64,000 nt of DNA from Pseudomonas sp. CFBP 13711 (GCF_014842265.1 NZ_JACYVI010000002.1:310001-374000); one strand, 5' to 3'; shown: positions 25,141 to 35,901, numbered from the stretch's first letter. Notes: generated by a model not told the origin, from the letters alone. A program made the numbers and translations.

Positions 25141-25736
25141 GCATTACAGGTGAGTATTTCGACGAACTGTTCGCCAGCAGTGACGACCCTTGGGCCTTTC
25201 GCACGCGTTGGTACGAGCATCGCAAACGCGATCTGACCCTTGCTGCCCTGCCGCGTCAGCGCTACGCGCGCATCTTCGAGCCGGGCTGCGCCAATGGCGA
25301 ATTGAGCCTGCGCCTGGCCGAACGGTGCGACGCGTTGTTGTGCATGGACCTCAGCCCCCGGGCCGTCACCCTGGCCCGCGATCGCCTGAGTGCGCACGCC
25401 CATGTGCAAGTGCTGGAAGGTTGTCTGCCCCAGGACTGGCCTGCCGGGCAATTCGATCTGGTGGTGATCAGCGAATGGGCCTATTACCTGACGCCGGATG
25501 CCTTTGGCGAGATCATTGAGCGCATTCGTGAAAGCCTGACGCCCGATGGCGCGGTGCTGGCGTGCCACTGGCTGCACCCCATCGAAGGCTGCCCCATGGA
25601 AGGCCGCGAAGTGCATCAGGTCCTCGCGCGGCACTTGGCGATGGAACGCACGCTGCATCACGCCGAGCGGGATTTCCTGCTGGAAATGTGGAGCAAGGAC
25701 TCACGAGGAATCGACCTCAACGAGGCCGTTCGCTGA
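25137..25736 (+). CDS. NodS-like SAM-dependent methyltransferase
   Basis: The 199-residue class I methyltransferase starts with GTG overlapping the previous stop (GTGA). The sequence DPWAFRTRWYEHRKRDLTL near the start and IFEPGCANGELSLRLAER (SAM loop I, about residue 43) resemble NodS, the rhizobial enzyme that N-methylates the deacetylated end of chitin oligosaccharides. CMDLSPRAVTLARDRL and LVVISEWAYYL complete the fold. The pairing with a deacetylase fits methylation of a freshly exposed amine, but this is inference. The gene ends 8 bases from the convergent GNAT gene. Confidence 0.8.
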   Translation: MSITGEYFDELFASSDDPWAFRTRWYEHRKRDLTLAALPRQRYARIFEPGCANGELSLRLAERCDALLCMDLSPRAVTLARDRLSAHAHVQVLEGCLPQDWPAGQFDLVVISEWAYYLTPDAFGEIIERIRESLTPDGAVLACHWLHPIEGCPMEGREVHQVLARHLAMERTLHHAERDFLLEMWSKDSRGIDLNEAVR

Positions 25737-25744
25737 TTCGGGCG

Positions 25745-26476
25745 TCAAACAAGCTTCGGGCCGATGAAGGCCTGCGCGCCTGACTCGCCCAGCAGTCCGT
25801 TGACGAAGAGGCGCGCCTGCCGGGTCAGTTGGTCAATGTGCCGATCGCGCTGTTTTTCCGCATCGGTCATCGCACGCTTGCCGTGCTGCTTCAACAGATA
25901 GCTGTGGATCTGCCGCACTTCCAGCGAGTTGTAGATCGGCGCGATGTCCAGCACGGCCAACAAGCCGTCGGTTTGCTGATCGCGGGTGTTCATCAACACC
26001 TGCGGCCCGCGTGCTCCCAGCACCCGAAAGCCCAGCGCCTCGAACACCGGCACTTTCGCAACGAAGCACGCCAGCTCGGCGTGGGGATAGCGTTCGGTCA
26101 TTTTCTCCAGCATGGCCCGCGCCACGCCCTGACGACGGCGCGCCGTCTGCACTGCCATGTACGCCACGGCGCACGCCTGCGGGTCCTGTTGAACCGGCAG
26201 ATAGAGCAAGAAGCCGATGACGACCGAAGGGTCCTCGGCATCCAGCGCCACGATCAATTCCACCGCAATCCCCCGCGATCCGTCCATCGCCTGCACGTAC
26301 TGATGCACCTCATGGCCGACGCCGTATTGATACAGCGGGTACAACGGATTGCTCGGGGCGATGGCGACCATGCTGAGCTCGCTAACGTAGTCGATCACCA
26401 TCTGCATGATCTGGCTCTTGATCGATTCCGGCGGCGTGGCGTCGAGGCGCATGACGGTAAACGTGGGGCTGGGCAT
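25745..26476 (-). CDS. GNAT family N-acetyltransferase
   Basis: The 243-residue protein has one GNAT domain. The acetyl-CoA pyrophosphate loop is TARRRQGVARAMLEKM near residue 128, preceded by the beta strand AVAYMAVQ. The last 60 residues (AMTDAEKQRDRHIDQLTRQA) are helical and outside the core domain. The acceptor is unknown. I chose the ATG at 26476 (MPSPTFTVMRL), which follows CAGGATC; the frame is open 22 codons further without support. It is convergent with the methyltransferase gene and probably unrelated to it. Confidence 0.82.
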   Translation of the reverse strand: MPSPTFTVMRLDATPPESIKSQIMQMVIDYVSELSMVAIAPSNPLYPLYQYGVGHEVHQYVQAMDGSRGIAVELIVALDAEDPSVVIGFLLYLPVQQDPQACAVAYMAVQTARRRQGVARAMLEKMTERYPHAELACFVAKVPVFEALGFRVLGARGPQVLMNTRDQQTDGLLAVLDIAPIYNSLEVRQIHSYLLKQHGKRAMTDAEKQRDRHIDQLTRQARLFVNGLLGESGAQAFIGPKLV

Positions 26477-26558
26477 TGTGATCCTGAATCCGGGGTCGGG
26501 CGGTGGGTTCGAGCCGTGCATGATACCCGCGCACTGCCTCAATTATCGAACCCTGCCG

Positions 26559-27041
26559 CTAATGCGAAGCCCAGTGGGACAGTTTGCGCTGGACGTCAGC
26601 GGCACCTGCCAGACACTGGCTGGCGGAGTGACCCGGTGCGCTGCGTTCCAGCGTGGTGACCGGCCTGCCGGGAGGGGAATAAATGGTGATCTGCCGTGCC
26701 CCCACCGGCTGAAATTCGATGCGGGTGCCGTCTTCCAGATACAGCGCCTCATCGGCGTATTTTCCGTCCATCGCGTGGTAATAAGGCGGAGCGCTCAAGC
26801 AGGTGCGCAGGTCGCCGTCGTCGAAGATTTCCACGTAAAACGTGCCGCCGGCATGGGGGCCGGCCCAGAGTCCGGTAAGGTGCTCGGGTGGGGAAGACGC
26901 GCTCACGGAGGTGTAATCCACTAACGACAGTCCGGTTGTTTTGGTATTACTGGCGGTGCCAGTGCAGCCAGACGCGCACAACACAAACGCCGCACATAAT
27001 AGCGTTAGTGTGGTTCGCGCTCTGCTAAAACGTTTATGCAT
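26559..27041 (-). CDS. Uncharacterised lipoprotein
   Basis: The 160-residue precursor has a clear lipoprotein signal: basic MHKRFSRAR, a hydrophobic core, then VLCASGC at about residue 26. The mature part includes LTGLWAGPHAGGTFYVEIF and GTRIEFQPVG, a mostly beta pattern that could be a small barrel or lipocalin-like fold. Near the end, DAP-free Ser/Pro segments precede a Cys that may pair with one earlier. I recognise no family. The gene is divergent from gcd across a 415-base spacer. Confidence 0.75.
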   Translation of the reverse strand: MHKRFSRARTTLTLLCAAFVLCASGCTGTASNTKTTGLSLVDYTSVSASSPPEHLTGLWAGPHAGGTFYVEIFDDGDLRTCLSAPPYYHAMDGKYADEALYLEDGTRIEFQPVGARQITIYSPPGRPVTTLERSAPGHSASQCLAGAADVQRKLSHWASH

Positions 27042-27123
27042 AGCGAACTTACTTCCAGCTTGTTATTGACTCGCAGGCTTGATGGAAGTGCAAAGACTTC
27101 ACTCGTTCATGCGCCTGCGGTAA

Positions 27124-27181
27124 CAAAGTTAGGTGGGGCTGTTTCCGACTCTAGTCTGCCCCCACAACCCCCGCAACTTTG
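27124..27181. promoter_or_regulatory. Nested inverted repeat in the gcd upstream spacer
   Basis: CAAAGTT (27124-27130) pairs with AACTTTG (27175-27181), and inside it GTGGGGC (27133-27139) pairs with GCCCCCAC (27158-27165, one base unpaired). The structure sits in the 415-base spacer between the divergent lipoprotein and gcd genes, about 275 bases before gcd. It may be an operator or a transcribed hairpin. I see no other feature in the spacer. Confidence 0.35.
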
Positions 27182-27456
27182 AGCGATGGGATGCACCGGC
27201 GCGTGCATGACCTGGCCCCTCTCCAACGCACTCTGTGGCCGCCTTTCCGCCCTCGTCATCGTGAGCCGATCTCGCCCAACGCCGCGCCGTTCGCCATCTG
27301 AATGCTTTTCCCCCGTGATCAGATTGCAAACACGGCCTATGCTTCGAAAGAGTGGATGGTCAGTGGCGCTGAAAATTTTATCCAGACTCCAGGTTCCGGA
27401 GTTGAACCCCCTATACGGCGCACAGTCCATGCACTACATCCCAAGGGGGAACATCG

Positions 27457-29859
27457 ATGAATGACTTATCAAAAGCTTCAGGGCTGAGGCGTTTTACTTC
27501 CATCATTGCAGGCATCTTTGCTCTGTTTCTGGTGGTTGGCGGTATCTGGCTGCTCTCATTGGGCGGCTCTTTTTATTATCTGTTCCTGGGCGTCGCGCTG
27601 CTGGTGTTCGCCGTCCTGTTGTGGCGACGTTCCGCTGCATCGCTCTGGCTCTACGGCGCGCTGATGCTCATCACCGTGGTCTGGGGCCTGTGGGAAGCCG
27701 GCACGGATTTCTGGGCGCTGGTGCCGCGTTTCGACATCCTCGGGGTGTTGGGTCTGTGGCTGCTGATCCCGGGGGTCACCCGTGACATTCCGGAGCGTCT
27801 GAAGCCGGGCAAAACCTTTTTATCCGCGACATTGGCCCTGGCAATCGTGGTGATGGTGTATTCCATCTTCAACGACCCGCAGGAAATCAACGGCAGCATG
27901 GCGACGGCGCAACCCGCGCAGCATCAGCCTGTCGAAGGCATCGCCAACGGCGACTGGCCTGCTTACGGCCGCACGCAGTCGGGCACGCGTTATTCCCCGC
28001 TGACTCAGATCAACGAAGGCAACGTTAAAGACCTTCAGGTGGCCTGGACCTTCAACAGCGGCGAATCGAAAACCGCCAATGACTCCGGCGAGACCACCAA
28101 CGAGCTGACGCCGATCAAGGTTGGCGACAACATGTACATCTGCACCACTCACCAGATTCTGGTGGCTCTGGACCCGGCCACCGGTAAAGAGAAGTGGAGA
28201 TTCGATCCCAAGCTCAAATCCGATCCGTCCTTCCAGCACCTGACCTGCCGTGGCGTCGCGTACTTCGATCAGGCCGACACCACTCAGTTTGCGAAAAGCC
28301 TGGAAGGCACCCAACCGGTCGCCACCAGTTGCCCGCGCAAGGTGTTCCTGCCGGTCAACGACGGTCGCCTGTTCGCCATCAACGCCGACACAGGTGCACC
28401 ATGTGCCGACTTCGCCAAAAACGGCGAGCTGGACCTGCTGCACTTGCAGCCCTACCCGTATCCGGGCGGCCTCGAACCCACCTCCCCGCCTGTCGTGACC
28501 GGCACCACTGTGATTATCGGCGGTTCGGTGACCGATAACCTGTCGGTGCACGAGCCATCCGGCGCGATCCGTGGCTACGACGTCAACACCGGCGCGTTGA
28601 AGTGGATCTTCGACACCGGTGCCGAAGACCCGAACGCAATCCCGGGCGACGGTAAAACCCTGGTCAACAACTCGCCGAACGCCTGGGCTCCGCTGGCCTA
28701 TGACGCGAAAACCGACGTGGTCTACGTGCCAACCGGCAACCCGACGCCCGACATCTGGGGCGGCAACCGCACGCCGGTGATGGAGCGTTACGCCAGCTCG
28801 ATCGTCGCGATGAATGGCTCCACCGGCAAATTGGTGTGGAGCTTCCAGACCACTCACCACGACTTGTGGGACATGGACGTTCCGGCCCAGCCTACCCTGG
28901 CTGACGTCAAAACCGGCAGCGGCGAAGCCGTCCCTGCGGTGTACGTGCCGACCAAGGCCGGCAACCTGTTCGTGCTGGACCGTCGCGACGGCAAGCCGAT
29001 CGTGCCTGTTCATGAAATGCAGGTGCCTGCTGGTGAAGCGGCGCCAGGGGATCGGGTGAGCCCGACCCAGCCGCGCTCGGACCTCAATCTAACGTCCGTT
29101 CAAACCCTTTCCGACAAGGAGATGTGGGGCGCGACGATGTTTGACCAACTGGTCTGCCGCGTGATCTTCAAGCAGCTGTCCTACAACGGCCAGTACACGC
29201 CGCCATCCGAGCAAGGGACGCTGGTGTTCCCGGGTAACCTGGGTGTCTTCGAATGGGGCGGTATCTCGGTGAACGCTGACCGTCAAGTCGCGCTGATGAA
29301 CCCGATGGCCCTGCCGTTCGTGTCCAAGCTGATTCCCCGTGGCCCGAACAACCCGCTGTGGCCTAAAGAAGGTGCCACCGGCAGCGGTACCGAAATGGGC
29401 ATTCAGCCTCAGTACGGCGTGCCTTACGGCGTCGAAATCAACGCCTTCCTGTCGCCACTCGGCCTGCCGTGCAAAGAGCCGGCGTGGGGCTATGTAGCCG
29501 GCGTCGACATGAAGACCCACGACGTGGTCTGGCGCAAACGCATCGGCACCATCCGCGACAGCCTGAAGGGCATCCAGCTGCCGCCGCTGAAAATCGGTGT
29601 GCCAATGCTGGGTGGTCCGATTTCCACGGCCGGCAACCTGATGTTCATCGCCGGTACGCAGGACAACTACCTGCGCGCCTTCAACGTCACCAACGGTGAC
29701 CTGCTCTGGGAGGCGCGCTTGCCAGCGGGCGGTCAAGCCACCCCGATGACCTATGAGAGCAATGGCAAGCAGTACATTGTGATCATGGCCGGCGGGCATG
29801 GCTCGTTTGGTACGAAGATGGGCGACTCGCTGATCGCCTACGCCCTGCCGTCGAAATAA
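27457..29859 (+). CDS. gcd: Membrane-bound PQQ glucose dehydrogenase
   Basis: Gcd oxidises glucose to gluconolactone on the periplasmic face of the inner membrane and passes electrons to ubiquinone, which acidifies the medium and solubilises phosphate. The 800-residue length is normal. Residues 1-145 hold five membrane helices. The rest is the eight-bladed PQQ propeller, with the quinoprotein pattern GDWPAYGRTQSGTRYSPL near 166 and TTHHDLWDMDVPAQP near 465 with the catalytic Asp region. It stands alone with a strong terminator downstream. The cofactor PQQ must come from genes outside this window or from the environment. Confidence 0.95.
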   Translation: MNDLSKASGLRRFTSIIAGIFALFLVVGGIWLLSLGGSFYYLFLGVALLVFAVLLWRRSAASLWLYGALMLITVVWGLWEAGTDFWALVPRFDILGVLGLWLLIPGVTRDIPERLKPGKTFLSATLALAIVVMVYSIFNDPQEINGSMATAQPAQHQPVEGIANGDWPAYGRTQSGTRYSPLTQINEGNVKDLQVAWTFNSGESKTANDSGETTNELTPIKVGDNMYICTTHQILVALDPATGKEKWRFDPKLKSDPSFQHLTCRGVAYFDQADTTQFAKSLEGTQPVATSCPRKVFLPVNDGRLFAINADTGAPCADFAKNGELDLLHLQPYPYPGGLEPTSPPVVTGTTVIIGGSVTDNLSVHEPSGAIRGYDVNTGALKWIFDTGAEDPNAIPGDGKTLVNNSPNAWAPLAYDAKTDVVYVPTGNPTPDIWGGNRTPVMERYASSIVAMNGSTGKLVWSFQTTHHDLWDMDVPAQPTLADVKTGSGEAVPAVYVPTKAGNLFVLDRRDGKPIVPVHEMQVPAGEAAPGDRVSPTQPRSDLNLTSVQTLSDKEMWGATMFDQLVCRVIFKQLSYNGQYTPPSEQGTLVFPGNLGVFEWGGISVNADRQVALMNPMALPFVSKLIPRGPNNPLWPKEGATGSGTEMGIQPQYGVPYGVEINAFLSPLGLPCKEPAWGYVAGVDMKTHDVVWRKRIGTIRDSLKGIQLPPLKIGVPMLGGPISTAGNLMFIAGTQDNYLRAFNVTNGDLLWEARLPAGGQATPMTYESNGKQYIVIMAGGHGSFGTKMGDSLIAYALPSK

Positions 29860-29876
29860 TCAGCGGCTGAGCGGCA

Positions 29877-29907
29877 ACAAAAAGCCCGAGTGATCGGGCT
29901 TTTTGTT
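29877..29907 (+). terminator. Rho-independent terminator of gcd
   Basis: AAAAAGCCCGA, a 4-base loop and TCGGGCTTTTT form a perfect stem beginning 18 bases after the gcd stop. The A and T tracts on either side make it work in both directions, so it may also end the leftward small gene at 29957. Confidence 0.92.
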
Positions 29908-29956
29908 GTTTGCGATTAAAGTCATGGGCTGGCCATTTCTGGCGAACGGCGATGGC

Positions 29957-30205
29957 TTACTCGGTCTTGATCACACCCGTCATCGCCGTATAACGACTCT
30001 GCGGATTCTTGAGCTTGTCGAGCACCTCATCCGGCGTGGACTCGCGGAACACCACCATGTGCCCTACCTCCTCGCCGCCCTCGGTGACCCGCTCGATGTC
30101 GTTGATCATCCAGGTTTTCAGCTCTTCCACACTGATGCCCAGTTGCTCGGCGACCTGACCGTGGAAGCGCTCTGCGTCGTATTGATTGAATTCGTCGTTG
30201 TTCAT
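29957..30205 (-). CDS. Small acidic uncharacterised protein
   Basis: The 82-residue protein starts MNNDEFNQYDAERFHGQVAE after a very strong ribosome site (AAGGAGG, 8 bases upstream), which fixes this start; the frame is open further upstream without support. It is acidic and mostly helical (LGISVEELKTWMINDIERV), with no signal peptide. Helix-turn-helix-like character is possible in the QLGISVEELKTW region, but no DNA-binding family is recognised. The function is unknown. Confidence 0.75.
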   Translation of the reverse strand: MNNDEFNQYDAERFHGQVAEQLGISVEELKTWMINDIERVTEGGEEVGHMVVFRESTPDEVLDKLKNPQSRYTAMTGVIKTE

Positions 30206-30329
30206 GGCCTTGGCCTCCTTTAGCGGGTGTAAGTCTGAGGCCCCACATGGCGCGCACAGTTCAGTCCACGTGGACGCGCGGTGCCAAGGACCAGCATCGG
30301 CAGAAGACCGAGGGCGCACGAACCGGCCC

Positions 30330-30398
30330 CTTCCCGGCTTAAGCCGGTCCCACGAAAAGCATCACGCTCGACTTGTAGGACTGGCTTCAGCCGGGAAG
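30330..30398. repeat. REP pair in back-to-back order
   Basis: An inverted REP (CTTCCCGGCTTAAGCCGG, 30330 on) precedes a forward REP (GTAGGACTGGCTTCAGCCGG, from 30375) with about 21 bases between. This order is opposite to the REPINs at 12499 and 21248. It lies in the 344-base spacer between the divergent small gene and crtZ; nothing else is seen there. Confidence 0.8.
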
Positions 30399-30549
30399 GC
30401 GGCAGACGTCACGCTACAAAACCAACGGACGGTGACGCCCAAACCAGCAACTGACAAACCGACCTCCGCCTTCAGCCATCGGCATGCGACAATCACGCAC
30501 CGAACACCGTCGGCCCTTTTACGGTCTGACGTTGAGACTCTCCCCGCGG

Positions 30550-31095
30550 ATGAACCCGATGATCAATGCCCTCGTCTTTTTCGCAACCGTGATCGGCATG
30601 GAAGGCTTTGCCGTGTTTGCGCACAAGTACATCATGCACGGTTGGGGCTGGGGCTGGCATAAGTCGCACCATGAGCCGAGAACCGGCTGGTTCGAGAAGA
30701 ACGATCTGTATGCCGTGGTGTTCGCCGGCTTCGCCATCGTGCTGATCGCGCTGGGCACCGCAGGCGCCCATCCCCTGGAGTGGATTGGCGCAGGCATGAC
30801 CGCTTACGGTTTCCTGTATTTCATCGCCCACGATGGTCTGGTGCACAAGCGCTGGCCGTTCAAATACGTGCCGCGCAATGGCTATCTCAAGCGCCTGTAT
30901 CAGGCGCATTTGATGCATCACGCGGTGTCGGGCAAAGAGCGCTGCGTGTCGTTCGGCTTTCTCTACGCGCCGAGCGTCACTCGATTGCGCGCCCAGCTTC
31001 GACGCTTGCATGACGGCCCGTTGCACAAGTCCGACCCGGACGTTGCCAAAGGTGCGCCGGTCGCGCCGGCCAGTGCCGACCTCGAGACGCGCTAG
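30550..31095 (+). CDS. crtZ: Beta-carotene hydroxylase CrtZ
   Basis: CrtZ hydroxylates both rings of beta-carotene at C3 to give zeaxanthin, in the inner membrane, using a di-iron centre. The 181-residue protein has all the His motifs: AHKYIMHGW, HKSHHEPR, HDGLVHKRW and HLMHHAVSG, and hydrophobic segments between them. It closely resembles the Pantoea enzyme as I recall it. The start may be the ATG at 30550 or at 30559 (MINALVFF); neither has a strong ribosome site. The last 119 bases overlap the 3' end of crtB on the opposite strand. Confidence 0.93.
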   Translation: MNPMINALVFFATVIGMEGFAVFAHKYIMHGWGWGWHKSHHEPRTGWFEKNDLYAVVFAGFAIVLIALGTAGAHPLEWIGAGMTAYGFLYFIAHDGLVHKRWPFKYVPRNGYLKRLYQAHLMHHAVSGKERCVSFGFLYAPSVTRLRAQLRRLHDGPLHKSDPDVAKGAPVAPASADLETR

Positions 31096-31962
31096 CCTTC
31101 CACGCCCCCAGCACCACCAGACGCAGCTTGTCCAGCTTGCTCGTAGACACCCGCGTATCCCATGCCCGGGCGCCGCGCTCCCTGACCTTCACGCCGATCT
31201 CCCGATAGACGCAACCCGCCGTCGCCACCGCCCACGCCGATCGCCATGGCAGCGCGGTCAGGCCAGCGTTGGCGCTCTCGTAATATGGCTCGGCCATGTC
31301 CACCAGCCGCTTCGCCAGCACCGCCACCGCCGGGCGAAACTCCGGAGCTGCTAGGCGATCATGGGGAATGCCCAACTCATCCAGCCATTCCGTCGGCAAG
31401 TAGCAGCGCCCCACCGAGGCATCTTCGACGATGTCCCGGGCGATGTTGGTCAGCTGAAACGCCAGACCCAGATCACAGGCGCGGTCGAGGGTCGCGTCGT
31501 CACTCACGCCCATGATCTGCGCCATCATCAAGCCGACCACGCCGGCCACGTGATAGCAGTACTCCAGCGTGTCGTCGATGCGCCGATATTCGCGCTGGCT
31601 GACGTCCATCGCGAAGCCATCCAGATGCTGCAGGGCATAACGCTGCTCGATGCCATGGCGCAGGACAACCTCCCTGAACGCCTCGAACGCCGGACTGTGG
31701 GTCGGCGTCCCGGCGTACACGGCGTGGGTCTGGGCGATTAGCCGTTGCAGCCGCTCGGTGACTTCCTGCTGACTGACCACCGTCGCCGAATGCCCTGCTT
31801 CCTGACCGTCAATGACGTCGTCGCAATGCCGGCACCACGCATAGAGCATCACCGCGCTGCGACGGGTCACCGGGTCAAACAGGCGTGACGCCGCCGCGAA
31901 GCTTTTCGAGCCGACTTCGATGCTCTGGGTGGCGTGGTCGAGCAGCGCCTGATCGGCGACGC

Positions 31963-31966
<4 letters not shown>
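30977..31966 (-). CDS. crtB: Phytoene synthase CrtB
   Basis: CrtB joins two geranylgeranyl diphosphates to phytoene, the first committed carotenoid step. The 329-residue protein has the two Asp-rich motifs, CDDVID near residue 40 and ARDIVED near 165, and YCYHVAGVVGLMMAQIMG. Residues up to PARPAHLWQRP match the usual end of the Pantoea enzyme; about 19 further residues (from GRTCATGRHAS) are an extra tail read antisense to crtZ. I chose the ATG at 31966, which overlaps the crtI stop (ATGA), so crtB is the last gene of idi-crtX-crtY-crtI-crtB. Confidence 0.94.
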
Positions 31967-33453
<1,487 letters not shown>

Positions 33454-33454
33454 G

Positions 33455-34630
33455 TCAATTCTCATGATGCTTAGGCAGGTAATGCTTGGGTAAGTAACGG
33501 GCAGCGGCTGTGACAGCCTCGTTGATCGGCACGGGCGGTTTGCCGGTCAGCACGCGCAGCTTGTCGGCCAGGGTGCTGCGGCCTGCATAGAAACGGCTGA
33601 TCAGGCCTTCGGACAGGCCGTAGAACCGCTGCATCACCTGCCAGCGATTCGACGGACGTCCGGCCAGAAACAGCATGCGGTTCAGCAGCCGATAGAAACG
33701 CTGGGAGTGCCACGCTTCATGCGCGATGGCGCGAATGCCTGCGTCCAGTGAGTCGGCATCCAGCGTGGGTTGAGCGGCGATCCACTCCGCCAGCCGCACG
33801 GCATGGGGCAGCGAATAGCCGGTGGTGCAATGAAAAAGTCCGGCGCGCAAACCGGATCGCGGCTGCCCCGCCGCCTCACGCCAGAACCCGGCGAAATCCC
33901 CGGCCAGGGTGATCGGCAGCACGCCCTGCTCTTCGCGCAGGCACTCGGCAATCTCCCAGCCATGGGCGGCAGCGTAATCGGCGATGTGCTGACGAAGCTG
34001 CTCGGCGGAAAACGAGTGGTGATCGACGTAGTGGGTGTCTTCGATCAGCAGGGTGTCGGCCGAAAAAGGCAGCACGTAGACGAAGCGATAGCCCTCACTC
34101 TGCTCGACGCGGGCGTCCATGATGATCGGCGCGGTCAGGCCGTGGGGCACCTTCAAGCGCAGCAACTGACCCAGAAATGCCTGCTGCCCCAACACCATGT
34201 GCGCCGTGGCCTGCACGCCGCGGCCGTCGATCACCGCGCTGGCCTGAAGCCGCTCGCCGCTGTCCAGCACGACGGTGCGCGGGGTCAGTTCGGTGATGCG
34301 TCGACCGGTCAGCAGCGCATCGCCCAGGGCGGGCTCGATGACCTCGGCAAAGCGTTCCGACGTAATGCTGGCGTAGCCGCTGTTCAGCCGCCGCGAGCGT
34401 TGCGGGAAGTGCACGTCATAGGTCGCCCAGCGCTGCACCACCAGCGGCTGCAGCCATTGATGCTGCTCGGCCGTGAGGTCGCCTTCGTGGTAGGACCAGG
34501 TGTGGTTGCCGCCCAGGTGCGTCTGCTCTTCGATGCACAGCACGGACAGCTCCGGCCGTAGCTGCTTCAGGCGCCAGGCGATCAGACCGTTGGCCAGTCC
34601 GCCGCCGGCGAGAATCAAGTCATACGTCAT
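33455..34630 (-). CDS. crtY: Lycopene beta-cyclase CrtY
   Basis: CrtY closes both ends of lycopene to beta-rings. The 391-residue protein begins YDLILAGGGLANGLIAWRLK, the FAD/NAD fold of the cyclase, followed by EEQTHLGGNHTWSYHEGD. It has AVIDGRGVQ, YVLPFSADTLLIEDTHYVD and the family segment GLFHCTTGYSLPHAVRLAE. The ATG at 34630 overlaps the crtX stop; the frame continues open upstream inside crtX but without similarity. The C-terminal residues contain a small repeat, YLPKHYLPKHHEN, which is likely harmless. Confidence 0.94.
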   Translation of the reverse strand: MTYDLILAGGGLANGLIAWRLKQLRPELSVLCIEEQTHLGGNHTWSYHEGDLTAEQHQWLQPLVVQRWATYDVHFPQRSRRLNSGYASITSERFAEVIEPALGDALLTGRRITELTPRTVVLDSGERLQASAVIDGRGVQATAHMVLGQQAFLGQLLRLKVPHGLTAPIIMDARVEQSEGYRFVYVLPFSADTLLIEDTHYVDHHSFSAEQLRQHIADYAAAHGWEIAECLREEQGVLPITLAGDFAGFWREAAGQPRSGLRAGLFHCTTGYSLPHAVRLAEWIAAQPTLDADSLDAGIRAIAHEAWHSQRFYRLLNRMLFLAGRPSNRWQVMQRFYGLSEGLISRFYAGRSTLADKLRVLTGKPPVPINEAVTAAARYLPKHYLPKHHEN

Positions 34631-35901
34631 GGCAACTGCCTCGCCAGCACCGGCTCGCCCGTGCGCACCACGGCTTCGACAATGTCGGCGGCGCGAGACG
34701 TGCCGCCGGCCTGGGCCAGTTCGGTCGCCAGTTGATCGAAAGGTTCGGTGGACAGCCCGCTCAGTTGCGTCAGCCGCTCGCGAATCTGCCCTGCCCCGGC
34801 GCCGCGCCGCAGTTGCAGGCCAATGCCGGCGTGAGTAACCCGGGACGCCACGCCCGGCTGATCGAAGGCGATGGGCATGACCAGCATCGGCGTGCGCGCG
34901 ACGATGGCGTCCATCACCGTGTTCAAGCCGCCATGGGTCACCACCGCATCGGCGTGTTGCAGCGCCCATTGTTGCGGCGCGAAGTCGGTCACCCAGGTCG
35001 CGCCGGCCTTGATCAGCCGCTGCTCTTGCCGGGCATCGAGCCCGCCGCAATGGGCCACCAGCAACTGCGCGTTCAATTGTCGGCTGGCCGTGGTGATGCG
35101 CTTGAACATGTCAAAACGACTCCCCTGCAGCGTGCCGAGGCTGGCGAAGATGAACGGCCGGTCAGGGTCAATCGGCCACTCGCCCTGTTGTTCGGCTTGA
35201 GGCGCCCGCAGCGGCCCGACCGCGTGAAAATTCACAGGCGGATGCTGGCGGGGGAAATCGAAACCAGGGATGGTCTGGCTGATCTGCGCGTAGGGTGAAA
35301 GGCATTCATGCAGGCCGTCGCGGGGCTCGATGGCCAGTCGGCGTGACGCATCACGCAGCACCTTGCTCAACGGCCTCATCAACCAGTCGTACACCTTGCG
35401 GCTGCCTTCATACATAGGCTGACTGCGTTCATCGGTGGCGTAGGCAAAGGGCATCACCGGCAGCGGCAGTTGCGGCTCGCGGTTGACCGGCAAGGCGCAG
35501 GCCACCGACACGTACGGCAAGCCCAGCCCTTCGGCGACCATCCCGCCTGCCGCTTCCATCTGGTCGCAGAGCAAGGCCTCGATCTGCCGCACCGCCAGCG
35601 CAAACGGCAGCTCGGCGCACAGCATGCGGGTGGTGTCGCACAGGTCGCGGATCACCCGGCGCAGGCGCAGCGGATTATTCGAACAGGCGGCACGGCGCAG
35701 CGCCGCTTCGAGGCTGCCCGGCGGATAACTGAGGGCGCCGAGGGCATGAAAGCCGATGCGCGGGTCGGTCAGCCAGCGCCGTGCATCGGCCTGCTGGAAA
35801 AAGGTCACCTGATGACCGCGGTCGATCAATGTCCCGGCCAACGCCTGAAACCCTTGAAAGTGGCTATAGAACGCTGGCGCCACGACGGCAAAATGCGTCA
35901 T
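34627..35901 (-). CDS. crtX: Zeaxanthin glucosyltransferase CrtX
   Basis: CrtX adds glucose from UDP-glucose to the hydroxyls of zeaxanthin, giving a polar carotenoid glucoside. The 424-residue GT1-type protein has the donor-binding C-terminal domain, with [20 protein letters not shown] near residue 250 and [19 protein letters not shown] near 315, then [18 protein letters not shown]. The N-terminal acceptor domain starts [20 protein letters not shown]. It overlaps both idi and crtY by four bases (ATGA), so it is fully coupled in the operon. Confidence 0.94.
   Translation of the reverse strand: MTHFAVVAPAFYSHFQGFQALAGTLIDRGHQVTFFQQADARRWLTDPRIGFHALGALSYPPGSLEAALRRAACSNNPLRLRRVIRDLCDTTRMLCAELPFALAVRQIEALLCDQMEAAGGMVAEGLGLPYVSVACALPVNREPQLPLPVMPFAYATDERSQPMYEGSRKVYDWLMRPLSKVLRDASRRLAIEPRDGLHECLSPYAQISQTIPGFDFPRQHPPVNFHAVGPLRAPQAEQQGEWPIDPDRPFIFASLGTLQGSRFDMFKRITTASRQLNAQLLVAHCGGLDARQEQRLIKAGATWVTDFAPQQWALQHADAVVTHGGLNTVMDAIVARTPMLVMPIAFDQPGVASRVTHAGIGLQLRRGAGAGQIRERLTQLSGLSTEPFDQLATELAQAGGTSRAADIVEAVVRTGEPVLARQLP

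Noticed and set aside
30484..30549. Upstream start for crtZ at 30484
   Set aside because: The extra 22 residues do not resemble CrtZ, which begins close to MNPMINALVFF; no ribosome site supports the longer form.
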